Source: Aquanectria penicillioides (Eukaryota; Ascomycota; Sordariomycetes; Hypocreales; Nectriaceae). Taken from it: a stretch of 64,000 nucleotides of DNA. A program made the position numbers and the translations under genes. Positions 23,124-33,517 of this stretch are shown here, piece after piece (position 1 is the first letter of the stretch; each line of letters starts with the position of its first letter). The notes beneath the pieces were generated by a model. That model saw nothing but the letters and a program-made list of their open reading frames with translations. It made no database searches and had not been told where the DNA came from. Location of the stretch: the NCBI GenBank assembly GCA_003415625.1, contig PYIU01000003.1, positions 496,001 to 560,000 on the forward strand. Reading direction: 5' to 3'.

Positions 23124-24107
23124 TTACAACTCCTCAGGCTCGAAACCAGAGGAGTATTCAGAATCAGAGCTGAACTTCCTGTTGAAGGCGCCAAAGAAGT
23201 CAACCATGGTTTCGTTGAGGACCTGCTCCGAGATTTGCATGTGCTCGCCGGTGATGGATCGGAACTTGAGACCTCCCTTGCGGTCGAGTTCCCGAAGGCC
23301 GAGCCAGTCATCCTGGTACATCTTGCGGGCACGCAGAGGAATGGTCTCGGTGCCGTTGACCTCCTCGAACCACGACGACTCCTTGGGGATGGCGGTGGTG
23401 TCGTCCTCAAACATGTACATGACGAAGTTGGTCAGCTTGGCAATGTTCTCCTTGTATGTGACGTTCTTCAGCTCGCGCTCGTTGTTGATGTCGGCGAGGA
23501 AGCTGGAGTGTTCGAGGTAGTTCTGGTAGTCCTCCGGATCTCGGAAATACTGGGCGGGGACGAGACGCGACTGAACCATGTTGCTCCAGGTGTTAAACCG
23601 CAGCAGGGCCATGGCACCCTTGCAGAGCCAGTCGGTGGCGCCACAGGCGCGGAATTTGGAGATACCGTTGTGTTGGCTACCAAAGGTGACGAGGCTGCGG
23701 ACCGGGGGGAAGTTGCAGCGCTCGACATATCCGCGCAGGAACTGTCCGCCCTGCGAGAAGCCGATTGCGTCGACAGCGGGGGCAGTGGAGAGGATTGGGT
23801 GGGCAGCAAGGGCCTCACAGACTGTGTCGATCTGGGCGGAGACGTTGCCGAAGAATGTGGCCTGGCGGTCCGAGTTGGCGTCGGCGCCGAGAGCGATGGT
23901 GTAGACGAAGGTGCCCGGATGGATGGCGTCGGCGAGGGCACCTACCTGCTTGATGCCGTCGGCGTTGAAGGCATCGCCGAGACCATGCCAGATGACGAGG
24001 GGCAGGGGAGTGTCGTCGTCGTCATCATCGGAACGGATGCGGGCCGCATAGGAGGAGTGGGTAGCGAGGGCGAGAACCGCCAGCCGCAGCCACGAGGAGG
24101 GATACAT
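23124..24107 (-). CDS. PPT1: Palmitoyl-protein thioesterase
   Basis: A single exon encodes 327 residues with a cleavable signal peptide (WLRLAVLALATHSSYA). The alpha/beta-hydrolase fold is clear: LPLVIWHGLGDAF near the oxyanion strand, the nucleophile elbow IGFSQGGQFLRGYVE, LVTFGSQHNGI, and the likely catalytic His in TGEHMQ near the C-terminus. PPT1 removes palmitate from cysteines of acylated proteins during lysosomal or vacuolar turnover. Length and motif order fit the family. The gene converges on the L1-domain gene with a 255 bp gap. A long antisense frame over it (23235-24125) is a by-product of its GC-rich third positions. Confidence 0.95.
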   Translation of the reverse strand: MYPSSWLRLAVLALATHSSYAARIRSDDDDDDTPLPLVIWHGLGDAFNADGIKQVGALADAIHPGTFVYTIALGADANSDRQATFFGNVSAQIDTVCEALAAHPILSTAPAVDAIGFSQGGQFLRGYVERCNFPPVRSLVTFGSQHNGISKFRACGATDWLCKGAMALLRFNTWSNMVQSRLVPAQYFRDPEDYQNYLEHSSFLADINNERELKNVTYKENIAKLTNFVMYMFEDDTTAIPKESSWFEEVNGTETIPLRARKMYQDDWLGLRELDRKGGLKFRSITGEHMQISEQVLNETMVDFFGAFNRKFSSDSEYSSGFEPEEL

Positions 24108-24663
24108 GACGACACGAGCGGGTAGTCGCTGAGAGATGGGAGTGTGTGTGCGTGTGCGTAGGAGGATGGAGAATGAGAGACAACAGAGGAGAGATGCAGC
24201 CGCCTGCGTGTGCGGGTTCAGAAGCTGACGCCGATCGAAGAGGGATCGAGCGAGAAGCTGTGGTGGTCAGGAATCTCGTATTCCTACGCACGGTCAAAGG
24301 CGAAGATGCTCTTGTAAGGTTGCCGATTGACTCCACGATGAGATAAAAAGGTTAAGCGTTTCAATTAGGCAGCCGGCAGCAACAGCGACAGCGGCAACAA
24401 CAGTATTCCGAGTTCAAAGTACCTGCATCACAAGCGGCGACGGCCGGGACGAAGCTGACAGCCCCAGGTACCAAGGCCCCCAGCCTCCTCCAGCGCTGGA
24501 GCTTGTGATTGGTCAGCCCGGCCCGAGAGATGTTCCGAAACCACACCTCACGGCCCACCACTGCAGCCCACACTGCCACCCACAATGCCGCCCTCAACAG
24601 CCCAAATCCAACCCATGCTGCTCATGCGTAGTTCACAAAGCCTTGGAGGACCGGACCACAAAA

Positions 24664-24694
24664 TGTCACAAAGTGGCACAAGTGGCACAAAGTG
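24664..24694. repeat. Short cacaa(a)gtgg tandem repeat
   Basis: Three copies of a 9-10 bp unit lie in tandem, the middle one lacking one A. Confidence 0.75.
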
Positions 24695-25056
24695 GTGCAT
24701 GCCTGACGCACGCTCGCGGTATCCACTTCCGCAGACGAATGCGCGTATACTCTGCAATTGCCCCACCCCCAGAGGCATGCTGTTCCTTACGTACATCATC
24801 CATCTACTTGAGGAGTCTCAACCAACCAAATCCCTCCCGCTCAGCTTCAGGGGGCCGCGCCCGGCGGCCTCTGTCTCCGCAAACCAAACACTGTTTGTGA
24901 ATTATTTTCCAGAACAACTTCGGACGATCGCCCCTATTTTCCCGTTTCGGTCCTGCAAAGGCGCACCCACGTCGTATCCAGCGGCAAAAAGGGAAACTCA
25001 CGAGCCACGAGAACCATTCGCCCTCTGCTGAAACTCCATGAAACCAGGTGGAGTTG

Positions 25057-25068
25057 CCCCCCCCCCCC
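25057..25068. repeat. Poly-C run (12)
   Basis: Twelve consecutive C residues. The exact length is suspect given the homopolymer problems elsewhere in the window. Confidence 0.8.
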
Positions 25069-25261
25069 ATGTCTCCCATCCCAGCCATGGCCCATCTCCT
25101 GTTTGTTCCCCACGACGCGAATCTCGCTGACGACGACTGTCTGGTGACGAATTGTCATTTGATCTCCATGTCTCTCAACCGACCTTCCGTGACTTGTTAA
25201 AGAGCCCGAGGATCCGGCCCATTATTGTGACCATTTCGATCCCAACACAGTTCACTCATCA

Positions 25262-25287
25262 CACATTCTCTCTCTCTCTTTTCTCTC
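25262..25287 (+). promoter_or_regulatory. CT-rich promoter tract
   Basis: A ctctctctctcttttctctcac tract is followed by aaaaacaaat, a common arrangement just 5' of transcription start sites in filamentous ascomycetes. It would give a leader of about 250 nt for the ORF at 25549. Confidence 0.4.
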
Positions 25288-25548
25288 ACAAAAACAAATA
25301 CTTCCAAACAGACATTCATTCCCAGGCTCTGCGAGCTAGGTTATCCGACACATCTATTCCATTTCGTACTCGTCTATTCTACTCTTTCTTCGCTACTTTT
25401 CTATACTCCTCTTGCCAATCACGCCTGCACACAAAGTTCAAAGCTCCACCTGGCCACGACATCACAAACTCACTCTTTGCCCACTTACACGGCTATACCA
25501 CCAATCAACTCGTTTACTTCCCACGATCTTCTATACAATACCGTCAAT

Positions 25549-25674
25549 ATGAACGCTTCCGCCATTCTCGCTGTCGCTTGCGCTACCTTTGTCGCCGCTT
25601 TCCCCTTGCCGTTCAGCGAGCCTCTGATGGACGGTGAATATCACCCGACCGTCTCCTCGACCGATCTCGAATAA
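25549..25674 (+). CDS. Tiny predicted secreted peptide (41 aa)
   Basis: MNASAILAVACATFVAA is a good signal peptide, followed by 24 residues (FPLPFSEPLMDGEYHPTV... to a stop). The ATG context caatATGaac is reasonable and a promoter-like CT tract lies upstream. Alternatively this is the first exon of a longer gene: GTGAAT at 25635 could be a donor, but no convincing downstream exon is found. The mature peptide has no Cys and no dibasic site. Function is unknown; no relative is recognised. Confidence 0.4.
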   Translation: MNASAILAVACATFVAAFPLPFSEPLMDGEYHPTVSSTDLE

Positions 25675-26947
25675 ACACAAGAATTCGGGCCAGTCCGGCC
25701 AATGTCCAAGTTCGCAGTTCGATCACAATACCATTTTAGAATCCTTGAACACCACCCACTTTGCATATATACCCGTTCAAGTGGTTTGTGTCGACGAACT
25801 TGGATGGTCGTGCTTTGGAATCAGCCCTGTTGGGCCACGTATACGATCGTTTTAGGTAACATCTTTTCCGGCAATACTACCCGAAGAAGACACCATCGAC
25901 TGACTGTTTCTTCAGAGTTGTTTCACGGTCCCGTTTCATCCAATCCACGGTGAAACAGACTAGGTCAAGCTCCTTCCAAACAAGCTTGCCCTGTCGCTTT
26001 GTTATAAGCTTGGACCAAATTTCAAGAAGCGTTGCAATATTTCATGCTTGAGATAGAAATAAATGTGTTTTCGAATGAATGCCCCTGTCTAAATCCATCT
26101 GTGAATTATGTAATTGGTCTTGCTCTCATCTACCCACCCCTCACCTTGAACATGCTCAGCTTAAAACATTAAGATGTCCTATTCTCGAAAACCTAAGATC
26201 TTGATCAGCTGTTGAGAAGTGGTATTGTTGAATATTCGTCGGGCACTAGTGTTAGTGTTTCTTGTCCCGTGCGCCAAGTACGACAAACTCTATCTTGACA
26301 CCATAAATTAGCTTATGAACGTTTGACTGATTCTCCAACGACATGAAACAGTTTCATTTTGTTGTATATAGGCTAATTTTTTAGTCCCAGTTTCTATCGG
26401 TTACCATACTATCCAGTCGCCGTCTGCAGATGTCGCTCTGAAGCCCTCTAGGGTAATCAAACCAGACGTGGATTTCGGCAAGGTATCATCACAACATCAA
26501 TTTCTAGTCGTGTGCTATATGCAACAAGATTTGGTCTTTCCGAAAGGATAGAAGGGAGAGAACTAATAATAAAATGATAAAATTTGGTCCCGTGATAATC
26601 CAATTGCGCCCTAAACTAACTTCGGTCGGTTTTTCACGACTATTATAAAATTTGACAGTATCCACAACGATGGTATTTTCATGCCCCACATAACGTAGGT
26701 AATGCCGCCATGACGCAGAGGAGGTTTTGAAGGAAGATCAAGGGGGGGGTAGATAAACTCGGCCCTATGCTATATAATGTTTATTTAGCCGTCCAATTCA
26801 GGCAATATGGCGTATAAGACGTTGTATAGCTCTTCAGCGAGGTCCCTTATCGGCATCGATAGAGGGATGTCATGAGGAAGCACCCGATGTCGCCATGCCA
26901 GCCGTAAAGTGCCGTAGTCTTAACTAGGAAAATGTACGTATCCGCTC
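25675..26947. other. AT-rich intergenic stretch
   Basis: Nothing gene-like is recognised; frames are short and AT-biased. A G8 run lies at about 26741-26748. Confidence 0.45.
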
Positions 26948-27607
26948 TCAGTTGTCCCCAGATTGAAAAAAAAAAACATAAACACTGTCAAACAAACAAT
27001 TGATGATTGACAGAGACAAGACATTTACTGCAAGCGGGAGACGGCATCTCGGGACACATGCAAGTGCGAATTTGAGGCACTGTCGCCTAAATATTTGCTC
27101 TCCCGATACTACTGGAAAGCCCTCCCACCTTTGGAACATTTCGATGCCGCTTCGAGGGATGAGCATGCAATTTGTGAGTCCGGTGCAGAACTTTTGGCAA
27201 TTGTTTGTGAGAGGGTGATATTTGTTTTCCATGCTGGCTCTAACTTCTCGTGCTCGCAAAACGATGAGCCCTGTAAGTTGCCATGAACTCATAATAAGGC
27301 TGCGCCACGTACCAAGTCTTTCTATCTCCATGTTGGGATAGGTGGGGTACCCGATGAGTTCCAGGTTGTCAGACAATTCGTCTCCTATCATAATAGACCA
27401 ATGATAGACCGTTGAAAGCATCCCGCGGAATCGAATCGTAGATAGGATCTGGGAAAAGCAAATCCTAGTGCTAGTGCACTTTTCTCTGCGCCCGAAGTGC
27501 TTTCTGTTCCTATGGCCTGCGATAGTAATACGAGACTGTTTACCGGCCGTGTTATGAGGCACACAGGCCATTTCAGAGTTATTGGTTTTAATGTTGAGTT
27601 GTAGCAA
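26948..27607 (-). CDS. LRAT/PPPDE-like (papain-fold) hypothetical protein, 5' end uncertain
   Basis: Exons 27607-27313 and 27270-26948 are joined across a 42 nt GTACGT...ACAG intron to give about 205 residues. Two landmarks, YHWSIMIGD and, about 65 residues later after splicing, YHPLTNNCQKFCTGL, look like the His and Asn-Cys elements of the circularly permuted papain-like (LRAT/PPPDE) fold. There they serve as acyltransferase or thiol-peptidase residues. Spacing and flanking pattern fit; identity is not proven. The C-terminus has a hydrophobic stretch (LAVNVLSLSIINCLF) that may be a membrane anchor. The first ~60 residues look less protein-like, so the true start may lie elsewhere, possibly in an exon near 27790-27660. 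Confidence 0.55.
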   Translation of the reverse strand: MLQLNIKTNNSEMACVPHNTAGKQSRITIAGHRNRKHFGRREKCTSTRICFSQILSTIRFRGMLSTVYHWSIMIGDELSDNLELIGYPTYPNMEIERLGTWRSLIMSSWQLTGLIVLRAREVRASMENKYHPLTNNCQKFCTGLTNCMLIPRSGIEMFQRWEGFPVVSGEQIFRRQCLKFALACVPRCRLPLAVNVLSLSIINCLFDSVYVFFFQSGDN

Positions 27608-28901
27608 AGAAGCGGGACGAGTAATAGATCTCTAATGAAGGCCTAAGTATGTCAAGGGGAGTTGGCTGAGTCAGTATCAAAATGCAGATTACAATCCTTG
27701 CTGTCCTTCCCACCATCGGGGTATATATTTGCCTTGGTTGCACTTCACGGAGTGTATATATGTCAAAAAGAAACGCCTTCCCTTCGTCCATTTGCGTTCT
27801 TGTCTAGTGTAGGTTTAGATATCTCACGACATGGTGGACGTATTGGCCGCCACCATGAAGCGCTTGGTTTCCTCTGCTATGAAGGATAGTAGGTCCGTTT
27901 CGGATTCCGCTTTTGAAATATCAACAACGCGCATCAAGTGGCTTTCCATAGCTATTTGGACTCTATGATATAACAGAGATCATGAGATGTGAAAGAGTAT
28001 CGCTTTGAAACCACCATCCGATTCTTGCATAGTTCTGTTCGCGTAGTAATTGTGTATCGCACTGATATAATTTAGCTGACATTGAAAGTAAACGAGGAAA
28101 ATGAATGTTTTTATGACTTACTTGTAACAGCCCATGTACCGTTACTATAAATTATCAGCCTCGGTAGTTTTATTCTGAGTTTTGGTGGTAGGAGAGACTT
28201 GCCTGTCGCATTTTCATCCCCGCCTCTAAATTCATTTCCTACAGGCTATTGAGAGTTTGTTGAATGAGCCTCCCGCTTTGAATAATCTCCTAGTTGGTTA
28301 CGGATTGGAATGTGAAATTCCAAGAAACTATACAATTCTTCATGATTATTTGAGAGCTTGGGACGTGTGCGTACCATCCCGGAAGTTGAACGATAAGACA
28401 TCTGATGCGGTCTGCCGATCGCCATCGTCAAGGGTTCAAAGCCACGGATGGCTTGGGCTCAAGGAAGCTGCGGTTATGAAGATAAGATTGAACTGCAAGT
28501 GCGGAAACAAAGAGCTAAAAGAGTCAAGTATTCAGTTCAAGACTATTCCTTATCTTGTTTGAATATCATGGTATCTGTATAATTACGTCGCAATGAAAAG
28601 GCTCAGCTAAGGGGTGGCTATGCCGAGCCAATCGTGGACGCCCCAACTGTCGCCCTCAAAGTTTGCCTATCAACCCAACCGCATTCCAATAAAACCATCG
28701 GGCCTTCGTCTCTACACCATAATCATTCATTCAAGCTCGTGTTCTCAGATCGCAAAGGGAAAAATATCATGGTAATCCGCGGCTCGAAGAAGACTTTTCT
28801 CTCAGTGCGGACACTATTGGAATAGGTGTGGCTTCTAGGAACGAAAGTCGCCAAGATTCTAATGGGTCAATTGAGAAATTGTTAGCAACTTCCGTCTATG
28901 A
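27608..28901. other. 1.3 kb with no confident gene
   Basis: An open frame of 101 codons on the plus strand (28257-28562) contains a CKCGNKEL segment but no ATG at its start and no recognised domain. A minus-strand frame at 27588-27791 could hold a first exon of the LRAT-like gene. Neither is called. Confidence 0.35.
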
Positions 28902-29539
28902 GGTAGCCACACAAACCCCGACACGCATCACCTATCTACAAAGGGCAGTCTGACTTTACCCTGTGCGGAGAGAAAGCTGATAGAACTTTCCTATGTTGGG
29001 CTTACGGTTGGTGTCGCTCTCTTTCATGCTGCAACTCTGATCATAATACTTGCTATTAGTGTACTCTATTAGCTGGCGTAGTTGCTGCTGCTTTCTCCAG
29101 GTAAGGTTTAGATAGCATCACATGGCCGACAAATGCCTGTGGTATGGTAGTCTCATAATGGAACTCACCTCTATCTGTTGGCCAGTCAACAATCCGTGGC
29201 GTTGAATCGGCTATGTTGCTATGAAGATACATGGAAGCGGATCCGAGATGTTCTGGGAACCTCAACGGAGTCCAGATGGGCTTGGCTCTATGCCTGTCAG
29301 CCATTGATCATGTTGCTTAATGTGGGGGCGATTTTGTTTGTTGTCGGGTTAATAATTCAATTCTATGAGAACTTCGAACCAGGTTGGTCACCGGCCGATG
29401 TCAAGGTACGTTCGGCGACTAATCATATTGCCATTAAGCTTCATTTCTGGTTCTGTCAAAGGCCTGGATATTACTCGCCTTTTTTGGATCAGTTTACCTA
29501 TCAGGCTCTGCTCTGTTGTATTCACAGTCGGGCGAGTAA
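28902..29539 (+). CDS. Membrane-protein gene or remnant (C-terminal part clear)
   Basis: The 3' part is convincing. An exon from about 29178 to 29405 encodes YACQPLIMLLNVGAILFVVG, a transmembrane helix, and then NFEPGWSPADVK. A 56 nt GTACGT...AAAG intron leads to 29462-29539, AWILLAFFGSVYLSGSAL, a second helix, and a stop. Upstream, 28902-29071 in another frame encodes a third strongly hydrophobic stretch (YVGLTVGVALFHAATLIIIL), but no clean splice joins it to the later exons and no start codon is evident. It could be the tail of a multi-helix protein whose 5' part is degraded. No family is recognised. The ORF read on the opposite strand is treated as a shadow. Confidence 0.35.
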
Positions 29540-29658
29540 AAGGTTATACCTCATGCATATAGGGTTAGAAGTTAGTTGATGTATTAACAATATCAACTAA
29601 TCTCATATCTAATGTTTTCTTTCTTTCTTACATTTATTCTTTGGCCCCTGGTCACGGA

Positions 29659-32194
29659 CTATATTTCCTTGATGAAACCGACTTCAACAAGGTTATCATA
29701 GTCCATGCTCAGATCCGCAAGCTTTGTCCTTGAATTTTCTCGAATCCAAAGGAACACGTACAGCACGAAACCTCTAATGAATCGAGCGACTGGGTTCCCA
29801 CTACCATCTTTGATTCTCATTTCTTGTTTGCCTAGAATATAGATGGTCTGCGTGGTCTTGGCCTGCTCAAGTGCCGCAAGTTCCTCCCTCACACTTGGCG
29901 GCATGTCGATAATCTTGGCGTCAGGTCCACCTTGAACGAACTCACCAAGTTTTTGTACGATGATTCTTCCGAGATCAGGAGTGAGAACATCATCCATGTA
30001 GCCGTGTCTCAAGGTAACACGGTAGGACATTGGGATGTCAGGATTTGCTCGAGTAATGACATATCTTTCTTCCTCAAGGATGCTGGGAACAGAGATCGGG
30101 CGCATGTGGAAAAAGATGACAACACCAGAGCGAGTCTTGAACTTGCGAATAAACTGGACAAAGACTTTGGGAATGGTTTTGTCCATGCGTCCTGTCTTGT
30201 CAAAAAAGATGGTCACGCCTGGCGCGGTGGTAACGGTCTCGCCTCCAAAAGCTGGCGTAAGGGACAAAGGTTGAACAATCTGGGGCCTCTTTGCTTCGCT
30301 TTTCTCAGATGGCGTCCGAGATGTAACGAATAGGTCAGAGGCAGATAGATAGTCTTCCGCCTCTGCAGTCCACTGTTGTTCTTTTCCCCAGCGCCAGAGG
30401 ATGAAGATGCTGGATAAAATCACCGCCAACACAATAGTGAACCAGGCACCTTCAGGGACCTTGCGAAGTGCGGAGGACATGAAGGCGCCTTCCAATGCTG
30501 CATAGACCAGGAACAGAAACAATACAATGATGGATGGAATTCGCCAGATAATCACTGCAACCAATGCCACCATGAAAGTGGTCATGATGGTGACGGTAAT
30601 GACACAAACGCCGTAAGCATTGCCAAGGCTTGTTGTCTGTATGGGTCTTATCGTTAGTGCCAGATTTTGAGGTTGTAACACATATAACTTACGTTGTTGT
30701 AGACTGCTGTCACGATGACCGTGCCAATCATTAGCAGCCAGTTGGCCATGGGAATGTACACTTGCTCGTGAAATTTGTGGCTTGTATGGACAACTTTGAT
30801 GTGGGGGAAGTAGCTTAGTCTCATGACTTGGGACAGCAGTTGGAATGAACTTGTAATCATGGCCTGACTTGCAACAACGGCGGCCAGAACGGCAATGACG
30901 AGACTGAAATAAAACGTGCCGGGGGGTACTGTATTGAAAAATGGGTTGGAAAAGGCCTCACCAGTCTCGTCAACCGAGATATATGCGGCCTGACCAATGT
31001 AGGCAAAGACGAGACAAGGAAACGCCAGGCAAAGCCATGAAATTTGGATCCCCCGCACTCCAAACGCGCCCAAGTCGGCGAAAAGGGCCTCCACTCCTGT
31101 AAAGGCTAGAAGCAAACCTCCAAGGGAAGACCAACCATCAGTCCCATTGCGAATCAGATAGGTGAATGCGTAATGAGGGCTAAAAGCTTTCAGGACAGTA
31201 TAATCATAAATAGCTAGATTATAGATTCCACTGCAAAAGTTGAAGAGGAGCCAAACCACAACAATCGGCGCAAAGGCAGTACCAATCTTTGAGGTGCCAA
31301 AGGGTTGAAGCATGAAGAGGAAAACGAGAATCGAACAGGAGATTCCCACGATAGCATTGGTTCCAAGGTCTGGATCGGCTACACGAATTCCTTGGATTGC
31401 GCCAAGAACCGACTGCGCAGGGGTGAGCACCCCGTCAGCCATAACCATGGACACACCGAGGACACCGGTGATTTTCAAAACTGCCTTCATGATGTTGCTT
31501 TGCTCAATGAAGTGGCGAATGGTTCTTCCAATAGTTCTCATGTCCCCAGTTCGATACCGCTCCAGACGATGCATGTCATCGTTGACAGCTGGGTCCCTGG
31601 GGACAATGTGGGCGTATCTCGCCAGGAGGGAGTAAAGTGCAAACGTACCACCCTGGCCATCATCGTCGGCCTTTAAGACGATGAAGCAGTACTTGGCAGT
31701 GACAATTAGGATCAAGGACCAAATGATGATGGATAGAGCCCCGACGAGATCGTCCCAAGAAGGTTGCGAGGTGAAGGTTGAGCTGTAAACGTAGAGCGGA
31801 CTGGTACCAATATCTCCGTAGATGACACCGGTGCTCTGCCAGGCGGCCCAGAAAAGAAGGATGCCTTTGTATTCCTATTGAAGTGTTAGGAATGAGGCAG
31901 CGAAACGTGAGGAAGCGAAGGGGGAAAAAAACAAAGAGAGAAAAAAGAGAAGAAAAAAAGGAGAAAAGAGAAAAGGAAAGAAAAGAAAAGAAGGTAAGAT
32001 GGAGGAGAGAGAGTAGATGGTTTAGTACTGACTTGTTTGCTGCTTTGCTTGAGATCATTTTGAGCAATTCGGAACGCCTTCTCCGCCAGATCTTCATCGT
32101 CGGCTAGGTGGATGGTAGGCACCTTCCTGGGCGAGGTGGAGGACTCGGCGACAACTGAGTCACTTTGTTCGTCTTCTGGGTCCTTTGGCGACAT
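29659..32194 (-). CDS. HAK1: HAK/KUP-family high-affinity potassium transporter
   Basis: Exons 32194-32033, 31874-30693 and 30636-29659 give 773 residues. After a 50-residue acidic N-terminus come the family hallmarks: STGVIYGDIGTSPLYV in helix 1, ADDDGQGGTFALYSLLARYA, GVSMVMADGVLTPAQSVLGA, GFTGVEALFADLGAFG-type sequence (here AFTGVEALFADLGAFG) and YIGQAAYIS. About ten further hydrophobic helices and a cytoplasmic C-terminal domain (FVQFIRKFKTRSGVVIFFHM) follow. HAK proteins carry K+ into the cell against its gradient, coupled to H+ or Na+, at the plasma membrane. An in-frame ATG at 32239 could extend the N-terminus by 15 residues. Intron 1 (158 nt) is unusually long and purine-rich. The gene is divergent from the Yvc1-like channel gene. 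Confidence 0.95.
31919..32014. repeat. Purine-rich low-complexity tract inside HAK intron 1
   Basis: On the plus strand this is almost wholly A and G (gggggaaaaaaacaaagagag... to ggagagagag), hence a polypyrimidine tract in the sense direction of the HAK transcript. Confidence 0.85.
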
Positions 32195-33517
32195 CTCGCT
32201 ATGAAGAAATTCTGCCAAAACAAGAGTGCGAGGGTGCAAGTGAGTGAAACGCGTGGACAGGTAAGTTCAGGAGAACTGAGCAACAGAATAGAGAGAAGAG
32301 AGAAGAGAGAAGAGGGCAGAGAGTAGAGGGCAGAGAGTAGAGTGCGAGTTTCCTGGCAAAGACCGAACCGTCTGGTACACGGTCGCATCGGCCATTTTAT
32401 CCTTGGTTTGATCCTTGGGCCATGACGCTTCACGATAGCCATGTTGGCACGTTGCGGACAATGGCGCGGGCATCATCACACGCCAGCACCACGAGCGTCC
32501 AATCTGGCATCGTGAAAACGCCGCGGTGGACGCGGCAATGGGTTTGGATCTACAGCGAGCGCCCGCAACGAGCCCCTGCCTGTGACCAACAGAGATATCT
32601 ACCCGCAAGGCGTCACAGAACTCATCCTGGGATTTGTCGTCAGGTCATCACGGCTCGTCATTGAATTTCCAGTGTGGGGCAGACCAGACCCTAGCGTTCG
32701 CGAGAAAGGAACCGGAGGTATGTGCTTAACGACGCCAAGACGGGAGCGATGTTCCCCAAAGCTTGGTTCTGGGGCTCTGCGGTACCTCGATGGTGTTAAA
32801 GAAGAGGATTAAGCTCATGGCTCCCCACCTTTTGGCCGACCAACGAGGACGGGCAGGAAAAATCGCTCATCTGGAGATGCTGGGTATCATCCCCGTATCC
32901 GTGGCCCGATCGATCTACACCAATGAGCTCGTGCTAGACGTGCCTGTGCCATGCGTTTCACCGCCCAGCACATACCGGTACATGTACCTATTCCACTCCT
33001 TAGCTTGCCTGGCGAACCCAAACTGGTCAAATTTCCCATATTTACCGTTTTCTGGGCTGCCGCTGTCTGTCTCACGAGCTTGTACATGGTGGAGGCCTCC
33101 GCGCCCGCCTTACCATGCCTGCTCAGGTAATGCAGCCCGGCTGGGGACAGGACCTCTTCTTCATCGTCGAGTAAAAAATTTCTCTGGCTTTTATTTCCAA
33201 GTTCAACAAGTCTCTTGCTGAGACCCCCGTCGACGGCCTCTGACATGATACAGCCAGTAGCTCCTGTGGCGCTGATAGCTCAGCGATTACATCATGGCCT
33301 ATGAAGTTCCAGCTCTCGTTATCGTTATCTCCCGTCTCCCCAGCCCGTGAACAAGCCCACGCCCAAGTCCCAATGAAGGAAAAGCAATGCTACTGAATCT
33401 CGTTCTGACAAAGAAATCCCTCGTTGCTCCTGTCCCTCGCGTTTGCACAGGTTTCCATGTCGCTTATTCCAGTTCCCGCACACTGACCGGGTCAACGCCT
33501 TGTCGATCGCTCTCGAC
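32195..33517. other. Divergent promoter between HAK and Yvc1-like genes
   Basis: 1.3 kb lies between two start codons facing away from each other. It has a GA microsatellite at 32277-32345 just upstream of the HAK start. No other gene is supported. Confidence 0.6.
32277..32345. repeat. GAGA(A)-type microsatellite
   Basis: Repeated gagagaa/gagagtagagggca units make a purine-rich imperfect microsatellite about 85-150 bp upstream of the HAK ATG, which reads as CT-rich on the coding strand. Confidence 0.8.

Larger units (their letters stand above)
24108..25548. other. 1.4 kb intergenic region with simple repeats
   Basis: No gene is seen. It includes the cacaaagtgg tandem repeat (24664-24694), a C12 run (25057-25068) and a CT-rich tract (about 25262-25287). 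The tract is typical of fungal promoters just upstream of a transcription start, here for the 25549 ORF. Confidence 0.55.

Noticed and set aside
23235..24125. 296-codon open frame antisense to the thioesterase gene
   Set aside because: It mirrors the GC-rich third positions of PPT1, has a skewed Gly/Val/Glu composition and no motif; the sense frame has a full enzyme.
25152..25637. 161-codon frame overlapping the tiny secreted-peptide ORF
   Set aside because: Begins without ATG, lies across the CT-rich promoter tract and has Ser/Phe/His-rich composition typical of non-coding CT sequence.
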